This document shows positions 1-8,859 of a stretch of DNA of 64,000 nt, piece by piece; position 1 is the first letter of the stretch; each line of letters opens with the position of its first letter. Under the pieces are notes generated by a model, which ran no database searches, was not told the DNA's origin, and saw nothing but the letters and a program-made list of their open reading frames with translations. The DNA is from Catenulispora yoronensis (GTDB lineage Bacteria; Actinomycetota; Actinomycetes; Streptomycetales; Catenulisporaceae): the NCBI RefSeq assembly GCF_039531695.1, contig NZ_BAAAQN010000066.1, forward strand, positions 3,849-67,848, given 5' to 3'. A program made the translations under genes and the position numbers.

Positions 1-840
1 AAGAACATCGTCCAAGAAGTACGGCGTGTAGAGCGTCCCAAGTCCATAGCCCAACACCATCAAAAACCGCGTCGCCAGCGCCCACCCGAAATCAGGGAAC
101 TGTCGCACCTGAATCCGGTAGTTCGCCAGATACGCCTGAAAACTGAACGCCTCACGCCGTTCCCGCGGCAACGGCGGGTCCCCGACCCGCCACGCGAACA
201 GCACCACGAACACCATCAGCGCCGCCAGCGCCGCGTACTGCCCCACATACCCCTTCGACAGCGACACCAGCACCCCGCCGACAATCAACGCCGCCGCCTG
301 CGGCACCCCGCCCCACCCCAGCACCACACCCCGCTGCCCGATCGGCACCCGGTCCGGGACGATCGTCACCATCCCGGCGGCGAGCGCCGCCACGAACACC
401 GTCTGCAGCAGGTACCCGACCCCCACCCCCCACACCGTCTTCTGCATCCCGCTGAACACCAGCGCGGCCGCCGCGGCCAGGCCTCCGAACGCGATCCACG
501 GCCGCCGCCGCCCGAACCGCGACACCGTGCGGTCCGACAGCATCCCGAACAGCGGCCCCAGGAACAGGATCGACAGCGTTCCTATGGTGTTGACCCATGC
601 GAAGTCGGCGACGTGCCCGGCCGGATCGATGTCCTTGATCTGCTGCGGCACCGTGAAGGTGCTCGGCACCTGGCTGGCCACCTGCCACCCGAGTCCGGCG
701 AACACGAACCCCGTGATCCACGGGGCGCGGACCCGGGCCGTGGGCTCCGCGTCGGACGCGGACGGCGGCACGGTGCCGGGGTCGTGCGAGGTGTCGACGG
801 ACAAGGCGCGCTCCACGGAAGGCCGCACTGGACTGGACAT
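1..840 (-). CDS. MFS transporter, N-terminal 280 residues (partial)
   Basis: Major facilitator superfamily permease whose C-terminal half lies beyond the left edge. From ATG at 840 the reading frame stays open to base 1. After about 40 polar residues come hydrophobic segments (GFVFAGLGWQVA, then TIGTLSILFLGPLFGML), followed by the cytoplasmic loop SDRTVSRFGRRRPWI, which is the MFS motif A between helices 2 and 3. The form of this loop (SDR...GRRRPWI) resembles sugar:cation symporters of the GPH/SLC45 type. About seven helices are visible here. The substrate cannot be told from sequence. It is divergent from the M20 peptidase gene at 1100. The start was chosen because the signature begins about 40 residues later, as is usual for the family; the ribosome binding site is weak. 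Confidence 0.85.
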   Translation of the reverse strand, partial: MSSPVRPSVERALSVDTSHDPGTVPPSASDAEPTARVRAPWITGFVFAGLGWQVASQVPSTFTVPQQIKDIDPAGHVADFAWVNTIGTLSILFLGPLFGMLSDRTVSRFGRRRPWIAFGGLAAAAALVFSGMQKTVWGVGVGYLLQTVFVAALAAGMVTIVPDRVPIGQRGVVLGWGGVPQAAALIVGGVLVSLSKGYVGQYAALAALMVFVVLFAWRVGDPPLPRERREAFSFQAYLANYRIQVRQFPDFGWALATRFLMVLGYGLGTLYTPYFLDDVL

Positions 841-1099
841 GAAGGATCTTCATGTTCCCGGAGTGCTCATCGTAGGGGCGACGCCGCCATCCAACAAGAG
901 CCTCGCGCCCCAGCCAAGACCCCCACCACCACACCCCCACTGCCGCACCGCACACCCCACGCCCTCACACCTCCACCGCCCAATCCCCGAAGCCCCCAGC
1001 CCCAGGCCCGCCACGCCCGCCATAACGGGTCATGGCCCCCACTCCCCCACCAGACCCTCCCAAGCAGCGCACCCCCACCACCTATGAGTTACTGACCCC

Positions 1100-2473
1100 A
1101 TGGACATCACGCAGCTCACTGCCAAAGTCGACACGCTGATGCCGCAGGTCGCCGAAGACCTGAAGCGCCTGGCGGCAATCCCGTCGATCGCCTTCCCGGG
1201 CTACCCCAAAGAGAAAATCGCCGAGTGCCACGACCTCCTCGTCGAACTGCTGCGCGACGCCGGCGTCCAAGACCTCCAGGACCTGAACCTCCCGGACACC
1301 TCGCCGATCATCACCGGCCACATCCCACCCCCCACCCCCGACGCCCCGACCGTCCTGCTCTACGGCCACTACGACGTCCAACCCCCCGGCGACGAGAAGG
1401 CCTGGGCCTCCCCGCCCTTCACCCCGACGGCGTACACGGACCCCGACCACGGCCCCGCGCTCCGCGGCCGCGGCATCGCGGACGACAAGTCCAACCTGGC
1501 CGTGCACCTCGGCGCGCTGCGCGCCTACGACGGCTGCCCGCCGGTCGGCATCCGCCTCGTCCTGGAGGGCCAGGAGGAATACGGCAGCGTCCTGGACGAC
1601 TACCCGCCGCAGGACCCCTCGGCCTTCGCCTGCGACGCCATGGTCATCGCGGACATGGGCAACATCCGCCCCGGCACCCCGACGCTGACCACCGCGCTGC
1701 GCGGTGACGCCGAGGTCGAGGTGGAGGTCCGCACCCTCAAGGAAGCACGCCACAGCGGCCTGTACGGCGGCGCGGCCCCCGACGCGCTGCTGACACTCAT
1801 CGCCGCCCTCGCGACACTCCACGACGACAAGGGCGACGTCGCCGTCGCCGGCCTGCGTCGCGAGCCGTGGGCGGGCACCGCCTACACCGACGAGGAGTTC
1901 CGCGCCCTGGCCACCGTGGAGCCGGACGTCCCGCTGCTCGGCACCGGGGGCCTCGGCGAGCGCCTGTGGAGCGGCCCCGCGATCAGCGTCGTCGGGTTGG
2001 ACGCCCCGGCGGTCGACACCGCCGCGCTGGCCGTGGTGCCCTACGCCAGGGCCCTGATCAACCTGCGGATCCATCCCCAGCAGGATCCGAAGGAGGCGCA
2101 GCAGGCGCTCATCGACCACCTGGAGGCGTTGAAGCCGTTCGGCGTCGAGCTGACGGTGACGGCGCAGGACGCCGGTCCCGGGTTCGCCGCGTCGACCGGC
2201 GGTCCGGCGTATCAGGCGGCGGAGGAGGCGTTGAAGGCGGCGTGGGGCGCGGACGCGGTCCAGGCGGCCAGCGGCGGCGCGATCCCGTTGGTGAACGGCC
2301 TGGCCAAGGCGGTGCCGGACGCGGAGATCCTGCTGTTCGGCGCGGAGGACGCGGCCTGCCAGCTGCACGGGCCGAACGAACGGGTCCTGCTCTCCGAGTT
2401 GCGGAGTTCCGTATTGGCCGAGGCCGCTTTCTTCCAGGCCTACGCGGACGGCCATGCCAAGCTCTCTTCATGA
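1100..2473 (+). CDS. M20 family metallopeptidase (dipeptidase)
   Basis: A 457-aa zinc-dependent dipeptidase/deacylase of the M20 family, cytoplasmic. The metal site is plain: VLLYGHYDVQP (first His plus Asp), GRGIADDKSNL (bridging Asp), LEGQEEYGS (catalytic and metal Glu pair), then VIADMGN (Asp) and LHGPNERV near the C-terminus (last His). The middle segment with TALRGDAEVEVEVRT is the dimerisation lid. Length and motif order match M20 dipeptidases of the PepV/CNDP-like group (dipeptidase, M20/M25/M40). The stop codon overlaps the ATG of the next gene (ATGA at 2470-2473), so the two are translationally coupled. The natural substrate is unknown. Confidence 0.93.
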   Translation: MDITQLTAKVDTLMPQVAEDLKRLAAIPSIAFPGYPKEKIAECHDLLVELLRDAGVQDLQDLNLPDTSPIITGHIPPPTPDAPTVLLYGHYDVQPPGDEKAWASPPFTPTAYTDPDHGPALRGRGIADDKSNLAVHLGALRAYDGCPPVGIRLVLEGQEEYGSVLDDYPPQDPSAFACDAMVIADMGNIRPGTPTLTTALRGDAEVEVEVRTLKEARHSGLYGGAAPDALLTLIAALATLHDDKGDVAVAGLRREPWAGTAYTDEEFRALATVEPDVPLLGTGGLGERLWSGPAISVVGLDAPAVDTAALAVVPYARALINLRIHPQQDPKEAQQALIDHLEALKPFGVELTVTAQDAGPGFAASTGGPAYQAAEEALKAAWGADAVQAASGGAIPLVNGLAKAVPDAEILLFGAEDAACQLHGPNERVLLSELRSSVLAEAAFFQAYADGHAKLSS

Positions 2474-3516
2474 GTTCCGAAGCTAATTCCGCATCAGCTA
2501 CCGAACCGAGCCACGAACTGAATCACGCCCCGAGCCACACCCCCGACCACACCCCGAACCACACCCCAAGCTACGAACCAAGCGCAGACCACACCGACCA
2601 CATCGTGACGCCCACCCTCACCGTCACATACGAGCGCCACGGGGATCCGGCCGGCATCCCCGTGGTCCTGCTCCACGGCTTCCCCTACGACATCCGCGCC
2701 TACGACGCAGTCGCCGCTTCGCTCACCGCGAGCGGCGGCTTCGACGTCTACGTCCCCTTCCTGCGCGGCTTCGGCTCGACGCACTTCCGGTCCGCGACCG
2801 ATCCCCGCTCGGGCCAGCAGGGAGCGCTGGGCCAGGACCTGCTGGACTTCATCAACGCGCTCCACCTGGACCGACCGGTAGTAGCCGGCTACGACTGGGG
2901 CGGCCGGGCCGCCTGCATCGTCGCGGCGCTGTGGCCGGGCCGCGTGCGGGGCCTGGTGACGGCGGACGGCTACAACATCCAGGACATCGCGCACGCCGCG
3001 GTCGAGCCGTCCAAGCCGGAATGGGAAGCGACGTACTGGTACCAGTGGTATTTCCACGGGGAGCGCGGACGGAACGGCCTGGAGCGCAACCGCGAGGAAC
3101 TGTGCGAGCTGCTGTGGCGGACCTGGTCGCCGGAGTGGCAGGCAGCGGGCGAGGCGTTCAAGGCCAGCGCGGCGAGTCTGCACAACCCGGCGTTCGTGGA
3201 CGTCGTGATCCACTCCTACCGCCACCGCTACGGCCTGGCCGAGGGTGAGCCGCGCTATCAGGAGATCGAGGATCTCCTGGCCGCGTCGCCGACGATCAGC
3301 GTGCCGACCGTTGTGCTGGAGTCCGGGGCGGACGGCGTCGGCGGCCCGACGTTCGAGGAGTCCGGGGACCGGGACCTGTTCACCGGGTGGTTCCAGACGC
3401 GGTACCTGGCGGGGATCGGGCACAACGTGCCGCAGGAGGCGCCGGAGGCGTTCGCGGACGCGGTGCGCGCGGCGGCCGACGCCACGCCCCCGCGATCACA
3501 ACTCGGCGCCACCTGA
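2470..3516 (+). CDS. alpha/beta hydrolase, haloalkane dehalogenase/epoxide hydrolase type, with His-rich N-terminus
   Basis: A 348-aa alpha/beta hydrolase fold enzyme. The oxyanion motif is VVLLHGFPYD, and the nucleophile elbow AGYDWGGRAA carries Asp instead of Ser, as in epoxide hydrolases and haloalkane dehalogenases. The catalytic His lies in GIGHNVPQEAP near the C-terminus. The first 45 or so residues are unusual: H-x-P-x repeats (HAPSHTPDHTPNHTP) encoded by an imperfect 12-bp tandem repeat, which could bind metal or simply be a spacer. The ATG overlaps the stop of the M20 peptidase gene, implying one transcript. The substrate is unknown; calling it an epoxide hydrolase would be inference from the Asp nucleophile. 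Confidence 0.9.
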   Translation: MSSEANSASATEPSHELNHAPSHTPDHTPNHTPSYEPSADHTDHIVTPTLTVTYERHGDPAGIPVVLLHGFPYDIRAYDAVAASLTASGGFDVYVPFLRGFGSTHFRSATDPRSGQQGALGQDLLDFINALHLDRPVVAGYDWGGRAACIVAALWPGRVRGLVTADGYNIQDIAHAAVEPSKPEWEATYWYQWYFHGERGRNGLERNREELCELLWRTWSPEWQAAGEAFKASAASLHNPAFVDVVIHSYRHRYGLAEGEPRYQEIEDLLAASPTISVPTVVLESGADGVGGPTFEESGDRDLFTGWFQTRYLAGIGHNVPQEAPEAFADAVRAAADATPPRSQLGAT

Positions 3517-3550
3517 TGATCGTCTAAGGACAAGGCCGCCTTTCACCTAT

Positions 3551-3556
3551 TACCAT
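3551..3556 (+). promoter_or_regulatory. candidate -10 box of a leaderless promoter
   Basis: TACCAT fits the actinobacterial TANNNT -10 pattern and sits 7 bases before the GTG start at 3564. No ribosome binding site precedes that GTG, so the transcript probably starts at the start codon. Confidence 0.45.
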
Positions 3557-3563
3557 CTGTCAG

Positions 3564-4556
3564 GTGACCAGCGCCTCGCTCAACCGGACCACGACCGGCG
3601 TCCTCTTCGGTATCACCTCCTCGGTGGCCTTCGGCGCCGGCGGTCCGTTCGCCAAAGCCCTGATCGAGGCCGGGTTCAGCCCGTTGCAGGCGGTCTGGCT
3701 GCGGCTGATCGGCACGGTCACGGTGCTCGCCGTGGTGTGCCTGGCCCTGCGCCGCCCCGGACAGCTGACGACGATGGTCCGCAACCGCTGGCCGATCGTC
3801 GTCTACGGGCTGGTCGCCGTGGCGGCGTGCCAGGTGCTGTACTTCGTCGCGGCCTCGCGCCTGCCGGTGGGCATCGCGATCCTGCTGGAGTTCACCGGTC
3901 CGGTACTCGTCGTCGCCTGGGAGAAGCTGGTGCGGCGCACGCATGTGGCGCGCGTGTCGGTGATCGGCGTCGCGGTGGCGATGGTCGGCCTGGCGATCGT
4001 GGTGCAGATCTGGTCCGGGGTGCGGCTGGACGCGCTCGGGCTGGCCGCCGGCCTCGGCGCGGCCGCCGGGAACGCCACCTACTTCCTGCTGATCGACCAC
4101 CTGGCCGGGACCGTGGACGTGCTGACCCTGACCACCGGCGGCATGACGGTCGGCCTGGTGCTGCTGCTCCCGCTGGCGGCGCCCTGGTCGGCGCCGTGGG
4201 GCGTGCTCGGCGACTCGGTGGCCATGGGCTCGCACCACATCCAGGGCTGGCTGCTGGCCGCGTTCATGGTGCTGGTCAGCACGGTGCTGTCCTATCTGAC
4301 CGGCGCGGCGGCGATCCAGCGGCTGTCCGCCACGACCGCGGCCGGACTGGCCTACGTCGAGCCGGCGGCGGCCACCATCGTCGCCTGGGCCGCGCTCGGG
4401 GAGCGCCTGTCGACCACCCAGATCGTCGGCGGAGTGGTGGTCCTGGGCGGGGCCTTCCTGGCACAGCTCGGAATCCGCACAACCTCGCAGGACGATTCGG
4501 CATCTCAGGCGCCTATCCTGGGAACCACGATTCAGGCGGAAGCGTTGATCCCGTGA
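3564..4556 (+). CDS. EamA/DMT family permease
   Basis: A 330-aa inner-membrane permease of the drug/metabolite transporter superfamily. Two homologous EamA halves are visible: the first begins GVLFGITSSVAFGAGGPFAKALIEAGFSP and contains the proline-rich ILLEFTGPVLVVAWEKL; the second begins GAAAGNATYFLLIDHLAG and ends with the conserved TAAGLAYVEPAAATIVAWAALGERL. About ten hydrophobic helices are present. This subgroup includes the amino-acid/metabolite exporters RhtA and YdeD, but no substrate can be assigned. GTG at 3564 is taken as the start because it fits the start of the first helix and has a -10 box 7 bases upstream. Confidence 0.92.
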   Translation: MTSASLNRTTTGVLFGITSSVAFGAGGPFAKALIEAGFSPLQAVWLRLIGTVTVLAVVCLALRRPGQLTTMVRNRWPIVVYGLVAVAACQVLYFVAASRLPVGIAILLEFTGPVLVVAWEKLVRRTHVARVSVIGVAVAMVGLAIVVQIWSGVRLDALGLAAGLGAAAGNATYFLLIDHLAGTVDVLTLTTGGMTVGLVLLLPLAAPWSAPWGVLGDSVAMGSHHIQGWLLAAFMVLVSTVLSYLTGAAAIQRLSATTAAGLAYVEPAAATIVAWAALGERLSTTQIVGGVVVLGGAFLAQLGIRTTSQDDSASQAPILGTTIQAEALIP

Positions 4557-4587
4557 TACGGGAACCACAAGGGGGCAGGGAGCGTCC

Positions 4588-5331
4588 ATGGGCGGCGTCA
4601 TGAAACGGATGAAGCTGGTCGTCGAGGCGAAAGCCAACGCGGCCCTGGAGCGCCGTGAGAACCCGGTCGAGATGCTCGACCTGTCGTACGAGAAACAGCT
4701 CCAGCTGTTGCAGCAGGTGCGCCGCGGCGTGGCCGAGGTGGCCACCAGCCGCAAGCGCCTGGAGATCCAGATGAAGAACCTCCAGGCCGATGTCGACAAG
4801 CGCTCGACCCAGGCCCGCCGGGCATTGGAGGTCGGCCGCGAGGACCTGGCCCGCGAGGCGCTGCTGCGCCGGGCGCCGATCCAGCAGCAGATCGAGGACA
4901 TGAGCGGCCAGTACCAGGCCCTCCAGGCCGAGGAGGAGCGCCTGGTCCGCGCCTCCCAGAACCTCCAGCAGCGGGTGGACGCCTTCCGGACCAAGAAGGA
5001 GACCATCAAGGCCACCTACGCGGCGGCCCAGGCCACCACGCAGATCGGCGAGGCCTTCAGCGGGATCTCCGAGGAGATGGCCGACGTCAACCTGGCCATC
5101 GAGCGGGCCGAGAACAAGACCGCGCAGCTCCAGGCGCGCGGTGCCGCGCTCGACGAGCTCACCGCGTCCGGCGTCCTCAACGACCCGACCGGCTACGGCA
5201 AGGACGACATCACGCGCGAGCTGGAGGCCCTGTCGGCCGGCTCGGGCGTGGAGAACGAGATGGCACGGCTGCGCAACGAGATCGCGGATTCCGAGGCGCG
5301 CAAGCAGATCGGACCGGGAGCCGGGGCATAG
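4588..5331 (+). CDS. PspA/IM30 family membrane-stress protein
   Basis: A 247-aa phage-shock-protein-A/Vipp1 family member. These proteins are peripheral inner-membrane coiled-coil proteins that polymerise on and stabilise damaged membranes. The sequence is almost wholly helical coiled coil, rich in Glu, Arg, Gln and Ala. It begins with the basic amphipathic segment MKRMKLVVEAKANAALERRENPVEMLD and shows the family pattern LDLSYEKQLQLLQQVRRGVAEVATSRKRLE. Length is typical. A ribosome binding site (GGGGCAGGGAG) precedes the ATG. It follows the EamA gene by about 30 bp on the same strand and may share its transcript. Confidence 0.92.
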   Translation: MGGVMKRMKLVVEAKANAALERRENPVEMLDLSYEKQLQLLQQVRRGVAEVATSRKRLEIQMKNLQADVDKRSTQARRALEVGREDLAREALLRRAPIQQQIEDMSGQYQALQAEEERLVRASQNLQQRVDAFRTKKETIKATYAAAQATTQIGEAFSGISEEMADVNLAIERAENKTAQLQARGAALDELTASGVLNDPTGYGKDDITRELEALSAGSGVENEMARLRNEIADSEARKQIGPGAGA

Positions 5332-5470
5332 GCACGGCGGGTTGTGAGCGCTGAGGCGTGAGCACTTCGGGCGGGGCGGGAGGCGGCGACGGCCGCACCC
5401 GCCCCGTCTCAGTTGTCTGACTTTCGAGACCTGAGTGGAGCCGGATCGACACGCGCTGGAGGATCGGCAC

Positions 5471-6802
5471 ATGAGCACGCGCAAGCAGAACGAGGCCCGG
5501 TCACCGGAGTCACCCGAGTCGCCGAAGTCGCCGGAAGCACCCGAGTCGCCGCAATCGCCGGAGCCCCCGTGGCAGCAAGCCGCCCCGGAAGGCGTGTCCT
5601 CCGGGGTCCGCATCACCGGTGTCCGGACCATCCTCACCGCACCCACCGGCACGACATTGGTCGTCGTCCGGATCGACACGAACCAGCCGGGCCTGTACGG
5701 CCTCGGCTGCGCGACCTTCACCCAGCGCGCGAAAGCGGTCGCAACCGTCGTCGACGAGTACCTGGCGCCGCAGCTGATCGGCCGCGATCCCGCCGACATC
5801 ACAGACATCTTCGAAACCCTCCACGTCAGCGGCTACTGGCGCTCCGGACCCGTGATGAACAACGCGCTGTCCGGCGTCGACATGGCGCTGTGGGACATCA
5901 AGGGCAAGATCGCGAACCTGCCGGTATGGCAACTGCTCGGCGGCCGTTGCCGCACCGCCGTGCCGCTCTACACCCACGCCGCCGGCGTGGACGCGAAAGC
6001 GGTCGCCGAAGAAGTCCAGGAATCGTTGGAGGCCGGCTACCGCTACGTGCGCTGCCAGGTCGCGGTCGCCGGGGGCAGCACATACGGCGTGCCGGGTGCC
6101 GCGAACGACACTGGCGCCTGGGATCCCCGCGCCTACGTCCGGACCGTACGCTCCTTGTTCGAGCACCTGCGCAGCACGTTCGGCCCGGAACTGGAGCTGA
6201 TCCACGACGTGCACGAACGGGTCCACCCCACCGAGGCCGTCCGCCTCGCCAAGGAGTTGGAGCAGTACGACCTGTTCTACCTCGAAGACCCGGTGGCTCC
6301 GGAGGATCTCGACTGGCTCCGGGCCATTCGCGGCCAGTGCGCGACGCCGATCGCCATCGGCGAGCTGTTCGTCAACCCCGCCGAGTACCGGCCGGTGGTC
6401 GCCGAGCGCCTGTGCGACTTCATCAGGGTCCACATATCGGCGATCGGCGGCCTGACGCCGGCCTGGCGGCTGGCGAATCTGGCCGAGGCCTTCGGCGTGC
6501 GGACGGCGTGGCACGGCCCCGGCGACGTCTCGCCGGTCGGCCACGCCGCGAACCTCGCGCTCGACCTGGCCAGCCCGAACTTCGGGATCCAGGAGCAGCA
6601 TCTGTTCACCGACGAGCACCGGGAGGTCTTCCCCGGGTGCCCGGAGATCAAGGACGGCCATCTCTGGCCGTCGAACGCGCCCGGGCTCGGCGTCGATCTC
6701 GACGAGGCCCTGGCCGCGAAATATCCGCCGGCCGCGAAGGCGCAGCCCGGAGCCGCCTGGCGTCCGCCACGCCGCCGCGACGGCGCGTTGCAGCGGCCGT
6801 AG
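5471..6802 (+). CDS. enolase-superfamily sugar-acid dehydratase, ManD (D-mannonate dehydratase) type
   Basis: A 443-aa member of the mandelate racemase/enolase superfamily. Family signatures of ManD/RspA are clear: SGYWRSGPVMNNALSGVDMALWDIKGK; metal ligands in LIHDVHER (Asp, with the ManD-type His after it), YLEDP (Glu) and AIGELF (Glu); and the catalytic His in TAWHGPGDVSP. ManD enzymes dehydrate D-mannonate to 2-keto-3-deoxygluconate, but the family includes weak and promiscuous members. Residues about 10-45 are a low-complexity Ser-Pro-Glu tract (SPESPESPKSPEAPESP) not found in the core fold. The ATG at 5471 has GGAGG eight bases upstream; a GTG at 5435 is a weaker option. The uronate dehydrogenase-like gene follows on the same strand. 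Confidence 0.85.
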   Translation: MSTRKQNEARSPESPESPKSPEAPESPQSPEPPWQQAAPEGVSSGVRITGVRTILTAPTGTTLVVVRIDTNQPGLYGLGCATFTQRAKAVATVVDEYLAPQLIGRDPADITDIFETLHVSGYWRSGPVMNNALSGVDMALWDIKGKIANLPVWQLLGGRCRTAVPLYTHAAGVDAKAVAEEVQESLEAGYRYVRCQVAVAGGSTYGVPGAANDTGAWDPRAYVRTVRSLFEHLRSTFGPELELIHDVHERVHPTEAVRLAKELEQYDLFYLEDPVAPEDLDWLRAIRGQCATPIAIGELFVNPAEYRPVVAERLCDFIRVHISAIGGLTPAWRLANLAEAFGVRTAWHGPGDVSPVGHAANLALDLASPNFGIQEQHLFTDEHREVFPGCPEIKDGHLWPSNAPGLGVDLDEALAAKYPPAAKAQPGAAWRPPRRRDGALQRP

Positions 6803-6882
6803 CCCGGCCATAGACCGGCCGCAGTCCAACCACAGACCGGCCACCAACGGGAATGGGAACGGGACGGGAACGGGGAGGCATC

Positions 6883-7692
6883 ATGACCGAACGCATTCTG
6901 ATCACCGGCGCGGCGGGGCGGATCGGCGGCTGGCTGCGGCCGCTGCTGGCCCGGCCGGGCCGGACGCTTCGCCTGCTGGACATAGCGCCGATCCCTGAAA
7001 GGAACGACGACGCGGAGATCATCGTCGACTCGTTCCTCGATCCGGCCGTCATGGACAAGGCCTGCGCCGGTGTGGACGCCGTGCTCCATCTCGGCGGACT
7101 GCCCGGCGAAGGACCATGGGAACAGCTCGCCATGGCGAACGTGGAGGGGACGCGGCAGGTGCTGGAAGCCGTGGTGCGGCAAGGCGTGCCCCGGGCCGTC
7201 CTCGCTTCCAGCATCCACGCCGCCGGGTTCTGGACCCGGGACGACATCGGCCCGGACGGGTTCCTCCCGGCCGATGTGCCGACGCGGCCGGACACGTTGT
7301 ACGGCGTGAGCAAGGCCGCGGTGGAGGCGCTGGGCAGTCTGTACCACTCGCGCTACGGCATCGACGTCAGCTGTCTGCGAATCGGGGCCTTCCGGCCCGA
7401 GCCGGCCGCGCCCACCGACTTGTCGGTGTGGATCTCCTGCGAGGACGGCGCGCGCCTGGTGGAGGCGTGTCTGGCCGTGGAGCCCGCCGGCTATCGCGTG
7501 CTGTGGGGCGTCTCGGCCAACACGCGGCGTTGGTTCTCACTGGCCGAGGGCGCGGCGATCGGCTACCGGCCCGAGGACGACGCGGAACTGTTCGCGGCCG
7601 ACATCCCTTACGCGGACACCGATGTCAGCCATCCGGCGCTGTTCCGCGTCGGCGGCAATTTCTGTTCCATACGGCTGGGCGAGGAGCGGTGA
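6883..7692 (+). CDS. NAD-dependent epimerase/dehydratase-fold oxidoreductase, uronate dehydrogenase-like
   Basis: A 269-aa extended SDR protein. It has the NAD motif ILITGAAGRIGGWL at the N-terminus, the active-site Ser in LASSIHAAGF and the YGVSK Tyr/Lys pair. The surrounding pattern (RPDTLYGVSKAAVEALGSLY, CLRIGAFRPEP, LSVWISCEDGARLV, WGVSANTRRWF) matches bacterial uronate dehydrogenases (EC 1.1.1.203), which oxidise D-glucuronate or D-galacturonate to aldarolactones. A strong ribosome binding site (GGGGAGG) precedes the ATG. The neighbouring ManD-like gene suggests a shared uronic-acid or sugar-acid pathway; that link is inference. Confidence 0.82.
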   Translation: MTERILITGAAGRIGGWLRPLLARPGRTLRLLDIAPIPERNDDAEIIVDSFLDPAVMDKACAGVDAVLHLGGLPGEGPWEQLAMANVEGTRQVLEAVVRQGVPRAVLASSIHAAGFWTRDDIGPDGFLPADVPTRPDTLYGVSKAAVEALGSLYHSRYGIDVSCLRIGAFRPEPAAPTDLSVWISCEDGARLVEACLAVEPAGYRVLWGVSANTRRWFSLAEGAAIGYRPEDDAELFAADIPYADTDVSHPALFRVGGNFCSIRLGEER

Positions 7693-7695
7693 GCT

Positions 7696-8778
7696 TTACT
7701 CATCGTCCACGGGAAACGGAATCGCGGCCTCCCAGGCAGCCTCGAAGGTCTGTTGGTCGATCTCGAACCGGGCCCACTCGGGTTCGTAGAGGTCGTAGGG
7801 CGGGTTGAAGGCCCAGTCGTCCTCGCCCATCCGATGTGAGGGGCCTTCGACGTACTCGAAGATCCCGCGCTTGCGGTAGCCGTCCTCGCCGATCTCCAGC
7901 AGGAAGTAGGCCGCGTTCTCGTCGTCCCACCACGGAGCCTGCTTCTCGTACTCGCCCCAGACGCAGCGGAAGTAGACCGTCCCCCGGCCGACGACCGCGC
8001 CGAAGCCCTGCTGCTGACGCTGCGCGTCGCGGGTGGCCTTCATGCTGCTCAGCTCGTTCGGGTCGGGGGCGTCGATGTCGATCTCCTCGTACCCGTTCTC
8101 GTCGGCCCAGCGGGCGGACTCCGGGGAGAAGCTCACCACGACGTCGGCGATCCGCTCCATGATCTCCTTGGCGCTGCGGGCGGTGACCCACCACCAGAGT
8201 GCGCCCATGCCGTAGTCGTGACAGACGAGGTAGCGGGCCTTCACCTCATCGCGGTGACCGTCGGGCGCGGGGGCGTCGACCCGCAGCCCGAGATCGAGCC
8301 CGGCCTGCTTGGCGAGGGCTGCCTGGGCCGCACCGGGCTCGCCCCAGGCCAGGATCTCGGGAGCGCGGTCCAGGCTCACCATGTAGCGCCGATGGATGCG
8401 GCCGTTGTCGGGGTCCGGCCCGATCGGCTCGTAGGAGCTGATCGGCGCGGCGTAGCGGAGTTGGGCATGGGGCCCGTCGTAACGGGTGTCCCCCTCCACG
8501 AGCTGGTATCCCAGATAGACGGCGCGGCTGACGTCGATATGGATCTGCGACTCCTCCAGCGCCTCGCGGGCCGCCGTCCGGACCGGGTCGCCGCCGTCCT
8601 CGGGCTCGGGCCTGCCGCCGGGGAGGCTGTAGCGCCGCGCGTGTTGCGTGCCGCGGTCCTGAATCAGGACTCGACCGTCCTCCGGGTCGATGGCCCACAC
8701 GTAAGCCTGCGTCACTCGCAAGCCGTCCGGGACGGGCTCGGCGCGCCACGTGATGCGCGGCGGTTCGGTGGATGACAT
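7696..8778 (-). CDS. Nudix hydrolase domain fused to a C-terminal domain of unknown function
   Basis: A 360-aa protein. Residues 1-190 form a Nudix fold with the box spread over SLPGGRPEPEDGGDPVRTAAREALEES, which keeps the REx2EE core (REALEES) but has a few extra residues between the Gly and Arg parts. Nudix enzymes hydrolyse nucleoside diphosphates linked to another moiety. Residues 200-360 are acidic and rich in Trp (ALWWWVTARSAKEIMERIADVVV, WGEYEKQAPWWDDENAAYFLLEIGEDGYRK) and are not a domain I can name. It converges on the uronate dehydrogenase-like gene with only three bases between stop codons. ATG follows GGAG at a good distance. Confidence 0.8.
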   Translation of the reverse strand: MSSTEPPRITWRAEPVPDGLRVTQAYVWAIDPEDGRVLIQDRGTQHARRYSLPGGRPEPEDGGDPVRTAAREALEESQIHIDVSRAVYLGYQLVEGDTRYDGPHAQLRYAAPISSYEPIGPDPDNGRIHRRYMVSLDRAPEILAWGEPGAAQAALAKQAGLDLGLRVDAPAPDGHRDEVKARYLVCHDYGMGALWWWVTARSAKEIMERIADVVVSFSPESARWADENGYEEIDIDAPDPNELSSMKATRDAQRQQQGFGAVVGRGTVYFRCVWGEYEKQAPWWDDENAAYFLLEIGEDGYRKRGIFEYVEGPSHRMGEDDWAFNPPYDLYEPEWARFEIDQQTFEAAWEAAIPFPVDDE

Positions 8779-8859
8779 CGGCGGCTCCGTTCAGGTGTCC
8801 GGACCATTGTGGGGCCGCGGGTCCATCATGTGCCGACTCGTTTCTGCCAAGCTCGGCGT

